In this document: positions 25,627-34,124 of the stretch, piece after piece
How the letters are laid out: each line of letters opens with the position of its first letter
Position numbering within the stretch: the first letter of the stretch is position 1
Assembly: GCA_034925905.1 (NCBI GenBank)
Contig: JAYFRL010000014.1
Coordinates: 19,175-83,174 of the forward strand
Reading direction: 5' to 3'
Source: JAYFRL01 sp034925905
GTDB taxonomy: Bacteria > Bacillota > Clostridia > Lachnospirales > Anaerotignaceae
Length of the DNA stretch: 64,000 bases
Program-made: the position numbers and the translations under genes
Notes under the pieces: model-generated
Database searches by the model: none
Seen by the model: only the letters and a program-made list of their open reading frames with translations
Told to the model about the DNA's origin: nothing

Positions 25627-26604
25627 TTAACCGAGAATATAAACTGTAACATTTTTAACTCCCCAGCTAAAAGCTTCTTCCGTCGTATTATAACAAAGGT
25701 CTATTCTGCTTCCTTTTATTGCGCCGCCTGTGTCCTCGGCAACAGCATATCCGTACCCCGGGATAAAGAGCTTTGTTCCAAGTTCTATATAGTTAGGGTC
25801 AACCGCGATAACTCCATATTCAGCTTTTGTGCCGGTTGCGGTTATTCCGTTGCAGCCTGCGTCATAAGGCGTGTAGCCTGTAGCCGTAACATTTACAGCT
25901 TTTGTGTATGTTATGCGACCTGAATCGGTTAAAGCGGTGTGCGCGATACCCTGCTCGATTATAGCTGGTACGCTTTCCTTGGTGACAACGGAGCTTTCAT
26001 CCGAATCCACAATTTCATCGCCAACATAAGTTGCTTTTATAGAGGTTTCTATTTGGCCTGCCTGACCCTCCTGGATGATTTTTTGCGTACCATAGGCCAT
26101 TGTGTCGTTTTCTATTACCTGTGTTTCAAACGGCACTTCCTGGGCTACTGTATATACTCTTTCATATTTTGAAGCAAGAGTTAAATCCATGTTGTAAACG
26201 AGGAAATCATCTTCATCGTTGCCCTTAAGAACATAGTCAACATTGAGAGATTCGCTTATTTCGTCTAAGAATTCGCCCACGGTTGCTTTTTTGGTGGTCA
26301 TATATCTTGGGACTCCGTCAATAATCACATTAACGGCAATTGTTCTTTCAACGGTTATTTTATCGTTGTTTGAAAGCTTATACCTTAAGCTTTCGCTTAC
26401 GAAATCGTCGTTATTTATAACTATTCCTGCTTCATCAAACAGATCTTCAAGATATAAGCAGCTTGTTTCATAGACCGTTGTATAACCATTATCGGTAACC
26501 TGAACGGTTATCGGGTCCTGGCTTTTGTTGTAGGCATCGGCTGTTTTTGTACCCACCAAAAGTACGAAAAACAACATTGCCAAAATTTTCAAGCTTTTTT
26601 TCAT
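25627..26604 (-). CDS. yabE: YabE-like secreted protein with DUF348, G5 and 3D domains
   Basis: Cell-wall-associated protein related to YabE and resuscitation-promoting factors, probably acting on peptidoglycan. A signal peptide (residues 1-24, ending TADA) is followed by two DUF348 segments (about 30-75 and 90-135), a G5 domain (about 150-225, VPFETQVIENDTM...GQ) and a C-terminal 3D domain (about 237-325) with its three aspartates in AVDPNY, AEDTGGAIKG and RIDLCY. The last suggests a lytic transglycosylase-like fold (MltA type). 325 residues. AGGAGGAATAG precedes the ATG. Position after metG and tatD matches the Bacillus order metS-yabD-yabE. Confidence 0.9.
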   Translation of the reverse strand: MKKSLKILAMLFFVLLVGTKTADAYNKSQDPITVQVTDNGYTTVYETSCLYLEDLFDEAGIVINNDDFVSESLRYKLSNNDKITVERTIAVNVIIDGVPRYMTTKKATVGEFLDEISESLNVDYVLKGNDEDDFLVYNMDLTLASKYERVYTVAQEVPFETQVIENDTMAYGTQKIIQEGQAGQIETSIKATYVGDEIVDSDESSVVTKESVPAIIEQGIAHTALTDSGRITYTKAVNVTATGYTPYDAGCNGITATGTKAEYGVIAVDPNYIELGTKLFIPGYGYAVAEDTGGAIKGSRIDLCYNTTEEAFSWGVKNVTVYILG

Positions 26605-26659
26605 AAATTGCTATTCCTCCTTTGGGAGAGAGATCCCACATTAACAGCAATAATAATGC

Positions 26660-26693
26660 AAAAAAGAAAGGATATATCAAAAAGACACATCCT
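26660..26693 (-). terminator. Terminator after tatD
   Basis: On the minus strand AGGATGTGTC (26693-26684) pairs with GATATATCCT (26678-26669), with two G-U pairs, followed by TTCTTTTTT. It is about 40 bases past tatD. It could instead be an attenuator if a promoter for the YabE-like gene lies within 26694-26734. Confidence 0.65.
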
Positions 26694-26734
26694 GTTTAGC
26701 TGTTAACAATAGTATATTAACACATTTGTAACAA

Positions 26735-27505
26735 TTATGCAACAATTTTATGAAAAAATAATAATTTGGCATTTTTTAATGTTATGTTCGCTGCCTCTAT
26801 ATGGGTTACATTTTTAACTTCCGCGAGTTTTTGCGTGATATAAAGGAGATTTCTGGAATCGTTGCGTTTGCCTCTGTTTGGCACGGGAGAAAGATAAGGC
26901 GAGTCTGTTTCTATCAAAATACGTTCAAAAGGTATTTCTTTAACCACTGTTAAAAGTGTGTTTGCGTTTTTATATGTTAAAACGCCGCCTATGCCTATAT
27001 GAAAGCCAAGCTTAACATATTCCTTTGCCATTTCAAGGCTGCCGGAGTAGCAATGGATAACCCCTTTTTTCACACCGCTTTCTTTTATTATGTCGAAAGT
27101 TTCCTGAGCGGCGTCTCTTGAATGGATTATAACCGGCATGTCAAGCATAAGGGCAAGGGCAAGCTGCTTTTCAAACCAATATTTTTGCGCGTCTCTTGGG
27201 GAATAATCATAGTAATAATCCAAACCTATTTCACCAATGGCAACAACCTTTTGGTGCTTTGAAAGAGAGGCGAGCATTTCAAGGTCTTCTTCCTTCATGT
27301 TTTTAACTTCATGGGGATGAACCCCTATGGCGGCATATATATAGTCATATTTTTCGGCAAGGGCTATTCCTGCGCGTGAAGAAGGCATATCGCTTGCGGA
27401 ATTAACAACAAATTCCACGCCAAAAGCAGGCAGGAGATTTAAAATCTCCTGCCTGTCGGTATCAAAAGCGCTGTCATCATAATGCGCATGCGACTCAAAA
27501 TACAT
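26735..27505 (-). CDS. tatD: TatD-family metal-dependent hydrolase
   Basis: TIM-barrel metallo-hydrolase, usually a 3'-5' DNA exonuclease or deoxynuclease. Metal ligands: ESHAHYDDSAF (H-x-H type at residues 5-7), the Glu in AIGEIGLDYYYDYSPRD, the His in MPVIIHSRDA and HCYSG, and the Asp in IETDSPYLSP. The 256-residue length is normal. It directly follows metG (adjacent stop and start, with GGAGAGG upstream), the conserved metG-tatD pairing seen in Firmicutes. Confidence 0.93.
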   Translation of the reverse strand: MYFESHAHYDDSAFDTDRQEILNLLPAFGVEFVVNSASDMPSSRAGIALAEKYDYIYAAIGVHPHEVKNMKEEDLEMLASLSKHQKVVAIGEIGLDYYYDYSPRDAQKYWFEKQLALALMLDMPVIIHSRDAAQETFDIIKESGVKKGVIHCYSGSLEMAKEYVKLGFHIGIGGVLTYKNANTLLTVVKEIPFERILIETDSPYLSPVPNRGKRNDSRNLLYITQKLAEVKNVTHIEAANITLKNAKLLFFHKIVA

Positions 27506-29473
27506 TTATTTTACCTCTCCTCCGGGTTCAAAGTCCGGCTTATCTGTTGTTATAAGCGAAAGATCTCCGTTTGAATCCTCAGCCGCCAAAATCATGCCGC
27601 AAGAGGTTTCGCCCATCATCTGGCGCGGAGCAAGGTTTGCTACAACGATAACTTTTTTGCCTATCATATCCTCAGGGGAATAAAACTTGGATATCCCTGA
27701 GAATATAACCCGTATTTCATCGCCTATTTTAACCTGGTTTCTTAAAAGCTTTTTCGATTTTTCAACCTTTTCGCTGGCAAGAACAACACCAACTTTAAGC
27801 TTAAGCTTTGCAAAGTCGTCTATGGTTATTATGCCGTCGTTAGTGTCCTCATGCTCTTTTTCAGCTTCGGCGGTTTTTGCGGCAATGCTTTCTGCCCTTG
27901 CTTTTTTGGTTGCTTCTTCAAGCTCGGCGAGCTCTTTTTTCATGTCTATCCTTGGGAATATAACCTCGCCCTTTAAAACGGAGAAATTTTTCGGCATAAG
28001 CCCGAAGGTTTTAATGCTGTCCCATTCTTTTAATGTGGAATCTTTAATATTAAGCTGTCTGAAGATTTCCTTCGGCGCGTTTGGCATAAACGGCTGAAGC
28101 ATTATGGAAACTATCCTTAAAACCTCGCCTATGTTATAAAGCACGTTTGCAAGGATTTCTTTGTTTGAATCTTCTTTTGCAAGGACCCAAGGTCTTGTTT
28201 CGTCTATATATTTGTTTGTGCGTCTTATAAGCGTCCATATTTCTGAAAGAGCGTCTGAAAACATCATTTTATCCATATAGGCTTCTACCTTTGAAACCGT
28301 TGAAGCGGTAAGGGCTTTAAGCTCAGCATCAAATTCCGTTTCGGACTGGCCGGATATAAGCCTTCCGCCGAAATATTTGTCTATCATTCCGGTTGTTCTT
28401 GAAACGAGGTTTCCAAGGTCATTTGCAAGGTCTGAATTTATCCTCTGGATAAGAGCTTCGTTTGTGAAATTTCCATCCTGGCCAAAGGCTATTTCGCGGA
28501 GCAGAAAATAGCGTATGGCGTCTAAGCCGTATTTTTCAACCAAAACCTTAGGGTCAACCACGTTTCCCTTGGATTTGGACATTTTCCCGCCGTCTATTAT
28601 AAGCCAGCCATGACCAAAAACCTGCTTTGGCAAAGGTAAATCCAGAGCCATAAGCATAGCAGGCCATATTATTGTATGGAAACGCACTATTTCCTTGCCC
28701 ACAACCTGAACATCCGCAGGCCAGTATTTTTTAAATTCGGAATCATTTTCACTGCCGTAGCCTAAGGCTGTTATATAGTTTGAAAGGGCGTCCACCCAAA
28801 CATAAACTATATGCCCCGGGTCAAAATCAACGGGTATGCCCCATTTGAAAGAGGTACGGCTTACGCAAAGGTCATCAAGGCCGGGCTTTAAGAAATTGCT
28901 TATCATTTCGTTTTGCCTTGTCTGCGGGGATATAAAATCCGGGTTTTCTTCTATATGCTTTATAAGGCGATCCTGATATTTTGAAAGGCGGAAAAAATAG
29001 CTTTCTTCCTTAACTTTTTCAACATCCCTGCCGCAATCCGGGCATTTGCCGTTAACAAGCTGATGTTCTGTGAAAAAAGTTTCGCAGGGTGTGCAATACC
29101 AGCCCTCATAAACGCTTTTATATATATCGCCTTTATCATAGAGGGTTTTAAATATCTTTTTAACGCCGTTTACATGGATTTCATCCGTTGTCCTTATAAA
29201 TTGGTCATATGAAATGTCAAGGTCATGCCAAAGCTCTTTAATTCCGCAAACTATATTGTCAACATACGCCTTTGGGGTAACACCCTGGGCGGTGGCTATC
29301 CTTTCTATTTTTTGACCGTGCTCGTCCGTACCGGTTAAAAATTTAACGTCGTATCCGCGAAGCCTTTTATATCTTGCCATGGTATCGGTGCACACGGTGC
29401 AGTATGAATGGCCTATATGAAGCTTATCGCTAGGATAATATATGGGCGTGGTTATATAAAATTTTTCTTTCAA
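27506..29473 (-). CDS. metG: Methionyl-tRNA synthetase with C-terminal tRNA-binding domain
   Basis: Class I synthetase charging tRNA-Met. It has YYPSDKLHIGHSYCTV with the HIGH motif near residue 20, the zinc site CTPCETFFTEHQLVNGKCPDC reduced to its four cysteines near 130-150, and GGKMSKSKGNVVDP (KMSKS) near 300. The C-terminal 110 residues are the OB-fold tRNA-binding domain (VGVVLASEKVEKS...), found in longer MetRS. I start at TTG 29473 (MKEKFYITTPIYY, 655 residues) with GGAGGG six bases upstream; longer starts extend into the promoter. It begins a unit with tatD. Confidence 0.97.
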   Translation of the reverse strand: MKEKFYITTPIYYPSDKLHIGHSYCTVCTDTMARYKRLRGYDVKFLTGTDEHGQKIERIATAQGVTPKAYVDNIVCGIKELWHDLDISYDQFIRTTDEIHVNGVKKIFKTLYDKGDIYKSVYEGWYCTPCETFFTEHQLVNGKCPDCGRDVEKVKEESYFFRLSKYQDRLIKHIEENPDFISPQTRQNEMISNFLKPGLDDLCVSRTSFKWGIPVDFDPGHIVYVWVDALSNYITALGYGSENDSEFKKYWPADVQVVGKEIVRFHTIIWPAMLMALDLPLPKQVFGHGWLIIDGGKMSKSKGNVVDPKVLVEKYGLDAIRYFLLREIAFGQDGNFTNEALIQRINSDLANDLGNLVSRTTGMIDKYFGGRLISGQSETEFDAELKALTASTVSKVEAYMDKMMFSDALSEIWTLIRRTNKYIDETRPWVLAKEDSNKEILANVLYNIGEVLRIVSIMLQPFMPNAPKEIFRQLNIKDSTLKEWDSIKTFGLMPKNFSVLKGEVIFPRIDMKKELAELEEATKKARAESIAAKTAEAEKEHEDTNDGIITIDDFAKLKLKVGVVLASEKVEKSKKLLRNQVKIGDEIRVIFSGISKFYSPEDMIGKKVIVVANLAPRQMMGETSCGMILAAEDSNGDLSLITTDKPDFEPGGEVK

Positions 29474-29495
29474 AACTATCCCTCCAAAACGGTTT

Positions 29496-29519
29496 AAAAA
29501 AATTGCCGTGAGATACGGC
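29496..29519 (-). terminator. Possible attenuator hairpin in the metG leader
   Basis: On the minus strand GCCGT (29519-29515) pairs with ACGGC (29509-29505) around ATCTC, then AA and seven T. The stem is only 5 bp. It sits between the metG promoter and the ribosome site, with no T-box element nearby. Confidence 0.4.
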
Positions 29520-29531
29520 TTATTGTTAATA

Positions 29532-29560
29532 ATTATACCCTTTTTATACAAAAAAAGCAA
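29532..29560 (-). promoter_or_regulatory. Promoter of metG
   Basis: Read on the minus strand: TTGCTT (29560-29555), 17-base spacer, TATAAT (29537-29532). Confidence 0.7.
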
Positions 29561-29624
29561 AAAAAATTTAGCAATATTGGCAATATCCCATTTTAAAAAC
29601 GAGCATTTATAAAACGAGCTGTGC

Positions 29625-29653
29625 TTGAAAAGAAAAAGCTTATGTAGTATACT
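29625..29653 (+). promoter_or_regulatory. Promoter of asnA
   Basis: TTGAAA (29625-29630), 17-base spacer, TATACT (29648-29653), about 36 bases before the ATG. Confidence 0.75.
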
Positions 29654-29689
29654 CTGAATAGCTTTTAATTAAAAAGAAGGGTGTTTTTT

Positions 29690-30697
29690 ATGGGAAAATC
29701 TTTTATACCTAAGGGGTATCTGCCCGCGCTTTCGGTTTATGAAACTCAAAGAGCCATAGAGTTTGTTAAAGACAGGTTTCAGGAAAATTTAAAAAGGGAG
29801 CTTAATTTAAAGCGTGTTTCGGCGCCTCTTTTTGTTGAGGGAAGCTCAGGTTTAAACGATAATTTAAACGGCTACGAGCGTCCCGTTGGTTTTGATATAC
29901 CTTTTGCCGGCAAAACCGCGCAGGTTGTGCATTCGCTTGCAAAATGGAAACGCTTTGCGCTTAAAAGATATGACTTTTATATGGGTAAAGGTCTTTTGAC
30001 GGACATGAACGCCATAAGGCGCGATGAAGAGCTTGATAACCTGCATTCCGTTTATGTTGACCAATGGGACTGGGAAAGGGTTATCTCGCGGGAAGACAGG
30101 AACGAGGAATTTTTAAAGGATATCGTAAGAAAGATAGTCGGAGCTGTTTGTGATACAAACGATGCGCTTAAAGAAAATTTCCCGGTGCTTAAAACCAAGC
30201 TTAAAAGAGAGGTTACGTTTATAACGTCTGAAGAGCTGCTAAAAAAATATCCGTTTCTTTCTCCGCGCGAGAGGGAAGACGCTTTTGTAAAAGAACACGG
30301 CACAGTGTTCATAATGAAAATAGGCGGAGTTTTAAGCGACGGAAAGCCGCATGACGGACGCGCGCCGGATTATGACGACTGGGAGCTTAACGGGGACATC
30401 CTGTTTTTTAATGATGTTTTAGACCGTGCCTTTGAGATTTCGTCCATGGGCATAAGGGTTGACAGCGAATCTCTTTTAAAACAGCTTAAAATCTCTGGCT
30501 TTGAGGAAAGAGAAAGCCTTCCGTTTCATAAAATGCTGCTTGAGGGGTCTCTTCCGCTTACGATCGGGGGAGGAATAGGGCAGTCCAGGCTTTGCATGCT
30601 TATGGTTGGCGCAGCGCATATAGGCGAGGTGCAGGTGAGCGTTTGGGATGAGGAAACCCAAAAAGTTTGTGAAGAAGCAGGGGTAATGCTGCTGTAA
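29690..30697 (+). CDS. asnA: Aspartate-ammonia ligase (asparagine synthetase A)
   Basis: Makes asparagine from aspartate, ammonia and ATP; fold related to class II aspartyl-tRNA synthetases. It has VEGSSGLNDNLNGYERPVGF, QVVHSLAKWKRFALKRYDF, MNAIRRDEELDNLHSVYVDQWDWE and, at the end, LPLTIGGGIGQSRLCM (ATP-binding motif 3). 335 residues (start ATG 29690, AGAAGGG upstream) is normal. It is a single-gene unit with its own promoter, divergent from metG. The ammonia-dependent type suits a nitrogen-rich anaerobic habitat. Confidence 0.96.
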   Translation: MGKSFIPKGYLPALSVYETQRAIEFVKDRFQENLKRELNLKRVSAPLFVEGSSGLNDNLNGYERPVGFDIPFAGKTAQVVHSLAKWKRFALKRYDFYMGKGLLTDMNAIRRDEELDNLHSVYVDQWDWERVISREDRNEEFLKDIVRKIVGAVCDTNDALKENFPVLKTKLKREVTFITSEELLKKYPFLSPREREDAFVKEHGTVFIMKIGGVLSDGKPHDGRAPDYDDWELNGDILFFNDVLDRAFEISSMGIRVDSESLLKQLKISGFEERESLPFHKMLLEGSLPLTIGGGIGQSRLCMLMVGAAHIGEVQVSVWDEETQKVCEEAGVMLL

Positions 30698-30736
30698 TTT
30701 TTAAAAACGGGGGAAGCTTGTTTTAGAATTAATTCC

Positions 30737-30765
30737 TTGACAACAGGAGTTATTTTTACTATAAT
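30737..30765 (+). promoter_or_regulatory. Promoter of the thiamin operon
   Basis: Consensus TTGACA (30737-30742), 17-base spacer, TATAAT (30760-30765); transcription would begin just before the TPP riboswitch. Confidence 0.85.
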
Positions 30766-30785
30766 TAACTAAAATTTAAATATTG

Positions 30786-30873
30786 AACAGGGGAGCTATT
30801 TTTTAGGCTGAGAGGAAGCAGTTGTTTCGACCCTTATAACCTGATTTGGATAATACCAACGTAGGAAGCGGCG
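30786..30873 (+). promoter_or_regulatory. TPP (THI-element) riboswitch
   Basis: Carries the TPP aptamer signatures: GGGGAGC near the 5' side, GGCTGAGAGGAAGC (pyrimidine-sensor arm), ACCCTTATAACCTGATTTGG and GATAATACCAACGTAGGAAGC at the 3' side. It is followed by a terminator and then cytX-thiM-thiE-thiW-thiD. TPP binding should favour termination, so thiamin shuts the operon off. Confidence 0.95.
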
Positions 30874-30885
30874 AAAAGCTTTTTA

Positions 30886-30922
30886 AGCGGGAATACCCAA
30901 GCGGATATTCCCGCTTTTTTTA
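30886..30922 (+). terminator. Riboswitch-controlled terminator
   Basis: AGCGGGAATA (30886-30895) pairs perfectly with TATTCCCGCT (30906-30915), followed by a T run. Expression platform of the TPP riboswitch. Confidence 0.9.
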
Positions 30923-30964
30923 TTTTCCTTAACCTTTACTCCTGTTCGGAGGGGATGTTTTTAT

Positions 30965-32146
30965 ATGGAAAAATCTAAAACTTCCGTTTTTTCAAACGGA
31001 CTCATCTGGTTTGGCGCGGCCGTGTCAATAGCGGAAATATTAACGGGCACGTTTATTGCGCCTTTAGGCTTGAAAAAAGGTCTTGCAGCTATTTTTTTAG
31101 GGCACGTTATAGGCTGTGTGGTTTTGTATCTTGCCGGGCTTATAGGCGCAAAGAGCAACAAAAGCGCTATGGAAACGGTTAAAATGTCTTTTGGTCAAAA
31201 GGGTTCCCTTATCTTTTCAACCTTAAATGTGCTTCAGCTTGTCGGCTGGACGGCCATAATGATATTAAGCGGCGCCGAGTCCGCCTCTGTTGCCTTAGGG
31301 GTTGGCAGCGGAAAGCTTTGGAGCGTTGTTATCGGAGCGCTTATAATAATATGGGTTATTATAGGCCTTAAAAACTTAAGCAGGATTAATATTGTGGCTA
31401 TGAGCGCGCTTTTTGTGCTCACAATAGTTCTTTGCTTTGTTATATTCGGCGGAGGAAGTCCGAGTACCGGTTTTGTTCCCGATGAAATGTCCTTTGGCGC
31501 GGCTGTTGAGCTTTCGGTTGCAATGCCTCTTTCATGGCTTCCGCTTATTTCGGACTATACAAGAGAAGCTGAAAAGCCGGTTCCCGCAACATTTACAAGC
31601 GCAGCGGTATATTTTGTTGTGAGCTCGTGGATGTATGTTATAGGCATGGGGGCAGCCATATTTACAGGGGAAACGGACATAGCAAGCATAATGTCCGCCG
31701 CAGGGCTTGGTGTTGCCGCTCTTATAATAGTTATATTTTCAACGGTTACAACAACTTTCTTAGACGTATATTCCGCTGGCGTAAGCTCGGAGAGCATAAG
31801 CAGCCGCTTTAAGGAAAAGCCTGTGGCCATAGCTGTTTGCATTATAGGCACACTTTTAGCCATATTTGCCCCTGTTTCGCAGTATGAAAACTTTTTATAC
31901 CTCATAGGCTCTGTTTTCGCACCTATGACGGCTGTTTTGATAGCCGATTATTTTGTGCTTAAAAAGGATTCGTTTGATAAAAGCTTCAGCGTTCCAAATA
32001 TAATAATCTGGGCGGCAGGGTTTTTCATATACCGTATTTTTATGGGTATAGAAACCCCTTTTGGGAACACCTTGCCCGTTATGATTATAACTTCGGCGTT
32101 GTGCGTTTTATGGTCTAAAATTTCGGGAGGCTTTAAAAATGCTTAA
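30965..32146 (+). CDS. cytX: CytX-type hydroxymethylpyrimidine permease
   Basis: NCS1-family (cytosine permease/thiamin type) transporter predicted to import the pyrimidine precursor HMP. About 12 membrane helices in 393 residues. Typical NCS1 segments are IWFGAAVSIAEILTGTFIAPLG at the start and SYTREAEKPVPATFTSA-like loop (written in the protein as SDYTREAEKPVPATFTSA). GTTCGGAGGGG precedes the ATG. First gene under the TPP riboswitch, followed by thiM with an 8-base overlap. The riboswitch context is what identifies HMP rather than cytosine as the substrate, so the substrate is inferred. Confidence 0.88.
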   Translation: MEKSKTSVFSNGLIWFGAAVSIAEILTGTFIAPLGLKKGLAAIFLGHVIGCVVLYLAGLIGAKSNKSAMETVKMSFGQKGSLIFSTLNVLQLVGWTAIMILSGAESASVALGVGSGKLWSVVIGALIIIWVIIGLKNLSRINIVAMSALFVLTIVLCFVIFGGGSPSTGFVPDEMSFGAAVELSVAMPLSWLPLISDYTREAEKPVPATFTSAAVYFVVSSWMYVIGMGAAIFTGETDIASIMSAAGLGVAALIIVIFSTVTTTFLDVYSAGVSSESISSRFKEKPVAIAVCIIGTLLAIFAPVSQYENFLYLIGSVFAPMTAVLIADYFVLKKDSFDKSFSVPNIIIWAAGFFIYRIFMGIETPFGNTLPVMIITSALCVLWSKISGGFKNA

Positions 32147-32960
32147 GGAAAGGCTGGAAAATGTAAGACTTAGACATCCTTTAATACATAATATAACAAA
32201 CTACGTGACTGTGAACGATTGTGCAAATGTTTTGCTTGCCTGCGGCGCTTCGCCTATAATGTCGGACGACGCTGCGGAGGTTGAAGAAATAACCGCGCTT
32301 TGCGGCGGGTTAAACATAAACATAGGAACGCTGAACGCAAGAACCATTCCTTCAATGCTTCTGGCAGGGAAAAAAGCAAGCTTTTTGGGCCATCCGGTTG
32401 TTTTAGACCCTGTGGGCGCGGGTGCTTCAAAGCTTAGGACGGAAACGGCGTTGAGGATTTTAAACGAGGTTTCCCCAAGCATTATAAGAGGCAACATATC
32501 CGAGATAAAGACGCTTGCGGGCGGCGCGGGGACAACCAAGGGCGTTGACGCGGACATTGCTGACAGGATAACGGAAGAAAACCTTAATGAAGCAGTTTTG
32601 TTTGTGAAAGCATTTGCCGCCCAAACAGGAGCTGTTATAGCCATGACAGGCGCAATAGACATAGTTGCGAATTCAGGGCGTGCATATATAATAAAAAATG
32701 GAGTGCCTATTATGAGCTCTGTTACAGGCACGGGCTGCATGCTTTCGGCAGTTGTTGCGGCGTATGCGGCTGCAAACCCGGATGATTTGCTTTTAGCCAC
32801 GGCAGCGGCAGTATGCCTTATGGGTCTTTCTGGCGAGAGGGCTTTGGCCAGGCTTAAGGCAAACGAAGGTAATCTGGCGTTTAGGGGCTATATGATGGAT
32901 GAGATATATAACATGAACGGAAATACTCTTGAGGAGGGAGCAAAATATGAAATGCGATAG
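32139..32960 (+). CDS. thiM: Hydroxyethylthiazole kinase
   Basis: Phosphorylates the thiazole alcohol THZ for thiamin salvage; ribokinase-like fold. It has PLIHNITNYVTVNDCANVLLACGASPIMSDD at the N-terminus (shown here in two parts: PLIHNITNYVTVNDCAN and GASPIMSDD), VVLDPVGAGASKLR, IIRGNISEIKTLAG and VTGTGCMLSAVVAA near residues 205-218. 273 residues is full length. It overlaps cytX by 8 bases and thiE by 14, so it is translationally coupled. Confidence 0.96.
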   Translation: MLKERLENVRLRHPLIHNITNYVTVNDCANVLLACGASPIMSDDAAEVEEITALCGGLNINIGTLNARTIPSMLLAGKKASFLGHPVVLDPVGAGASKLRTETALRILNEVSPSIIRGNISEIKTLAGGAGTTKGVDADIADRITEENLNEAVLFVKAFAAQTGAVIAMTGAIDIVANSGRAYIIKNGVPIMSSVTGTGCMLSAVVAAYAAANPDDLLLATAAAVCLMGLSGERALARLKANEGNLAFRGYMMDEIYNMNGNTLEEGAKYEMR

Positions 32961-33585
32961 GTCACACATGCTTTTATACGCCGTTACGGACAGGAGTTGG
33001 CTTAACGGGAAAACGCTTTATGAAAATGTGGAAAAGGCTTTAAAAGGCGGCGCGACCTGCCTTCAGCTCCGCGAAAAGGAGCTGGGCTACGATGAATTTT
33101 TAAAAGAAGCCTTTGAGATTAAAAAGCTTTGTGCCAAATACCATGTGCCCTTTATAATAAACGACAGCGTTGACATAGCCATAGCCTGTGAAGCGGACGG
33201 AATACACGTTGGACAAAGCGATATGGACGCCTTAAACGTGCGCGAGAAGGTTGGGCTTAAAATGATAGTTGGCGTTTCCGTGCAGACAGTTGACCAAGCT
33301 TTGAAGGCTCAAAAAAGCGGAGCAGATTATTTGGGCGTCGGAGCGGCTTTTTCAACCTCCACAAAGCTTGACGCAGACACCGTGAGCCATGAAACAATGA
33401 GGCAGATATGCAAGGCGGTTTCTATACCTGTGGTTGCGATAGGCGGTATAAACAAGCAAAACATAAAAGAGCTTAAAGGCACAAGGGTTGACGGAGTTGC
33501 CGTTATTTCCGCAATATTTGCCAAAGAAGACATAGAAGCCGAGACAAGGGAGCTTTTAAGACTCTCGTCTCAAATAGAATATTAA
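32947..33585 (+). CDS. thiE: Thiamine-phosphate synthase
   Basis: Joins HMP-PP and THZ-P to thiamin phosphate. TIM barrel with LYAVTDRSW, GGATCLQLREKELGYDEFL, FIINDSVDIAIACEADGIHVGQSDM (in two parts: FIINDSVDIA and GIHVGQSDMD), and PVVAIGGINKQN. ATG 32947 (212 residues) is chosen because GGAGGGAG lies 5-6 bases upstream; it overlaps the end of thiM. It is the join step for the salvaged HMP and thiazole from ThiD and ThiM. Confidence 0.96.
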   Translation: MKCDRSHMLLYAVTDRSWLNGKTLYENVEKALKGGATCLQLREKELGYDEFLKEAFEIKKLCAKYHVPFIINDSVDIAIACEADGIHVGQSDMDALNVREKVGLKMIVGVSVQTVDQALKAQKSGADYLGVGAAFSTSTKLDADTVSHETMRQICKAVSIPVVAIGGINKQNIKELKGTRVDGVAVISAIFAKEDIEAETRELLRLSSQIEY

Positions 33586-33608
33586 CGTATTGAAAAGAGG
33601 TAATGAAA

Positions 33609-34109
33609 ATGAGTAACAGAGAGCATATTAAAAAAATTGTACTGGCAGGAATGTTTATAGCAGTCGGGGTTGCAGCTTCGCCTTTAAGCATACCGGTAGG
33701 CGTTTCAAAATGCTTTCCTATTCAGCACTTGATAAATGTTTTGGCTGCCGTTTTGCTGGGACCTTTTTATGGGGTTTGCATGGCGTTTATAACAAGCGTT
33801 ATAAGGGTTTCGCTTGGGACAGGCAGCTTCCTTGCTTTTCCGGGCAGCATGTGCGGAGCTCTTTTGAGCGGGTTTGCATATAAATATTCAAAAAAACTTT
33901 TTGCCGCTTATGCGGGAGAGGTTATAGGAACAGGCATAATAGGCGCGGGCATAGCTTATCCTGTGGCTGCTTTTGTGATGGGAAACAAAACAGCCGCGCT
34001 TTTTACATATGTTATACCTTTCGGCATAAGCACTCTTGGGGGAACAATAATAGCGGCCGTTGTAATAGCGTTGCTTAATAAGGCAAAGGTAATACCAGCC
34101 ATTAAATAA
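33609..34109 (+). CDS. thiW: ThiW, predicted thiazole-precursor transporter (ECF S component)
   Basis: S component of an energy-coupling-factor transporter, predicted to import the thiazole precursor. 166 residues, five to six helices, with VAASPLSIPVGVSKCFPIQHLINV and LGPFYGVCMAFITSVIRVSLG and GTGSFLAFPGSMCGALLSG, which are family hallmarks. Start ATG 33609 is 8 bases after GAGG; ATG 33603 is only 2 bases after it. The shared ECF energising module (EcfA/T) is not in the window. Together with CytX it gives the cell two precursor importers under one riboswitch. Confidence 0.93.
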   Translation: MSNREHIKKIVLAGMFIAVGVAASPLSIPVGVSKCFPIQHLINVLAAVLLGPFYGVCMAFITSVIRVSLGTGSFLAFPGSMCGALLSGFAYKYSKKLFAAYAGEVIGTGIIGAGIAYPVAAFVMGNKTAALFTYVIPFGISTLGGTIIAAVVIALLNKAKVIPAIK

Positions 34110-34124
34110 TAAGAAGGTGTTTAT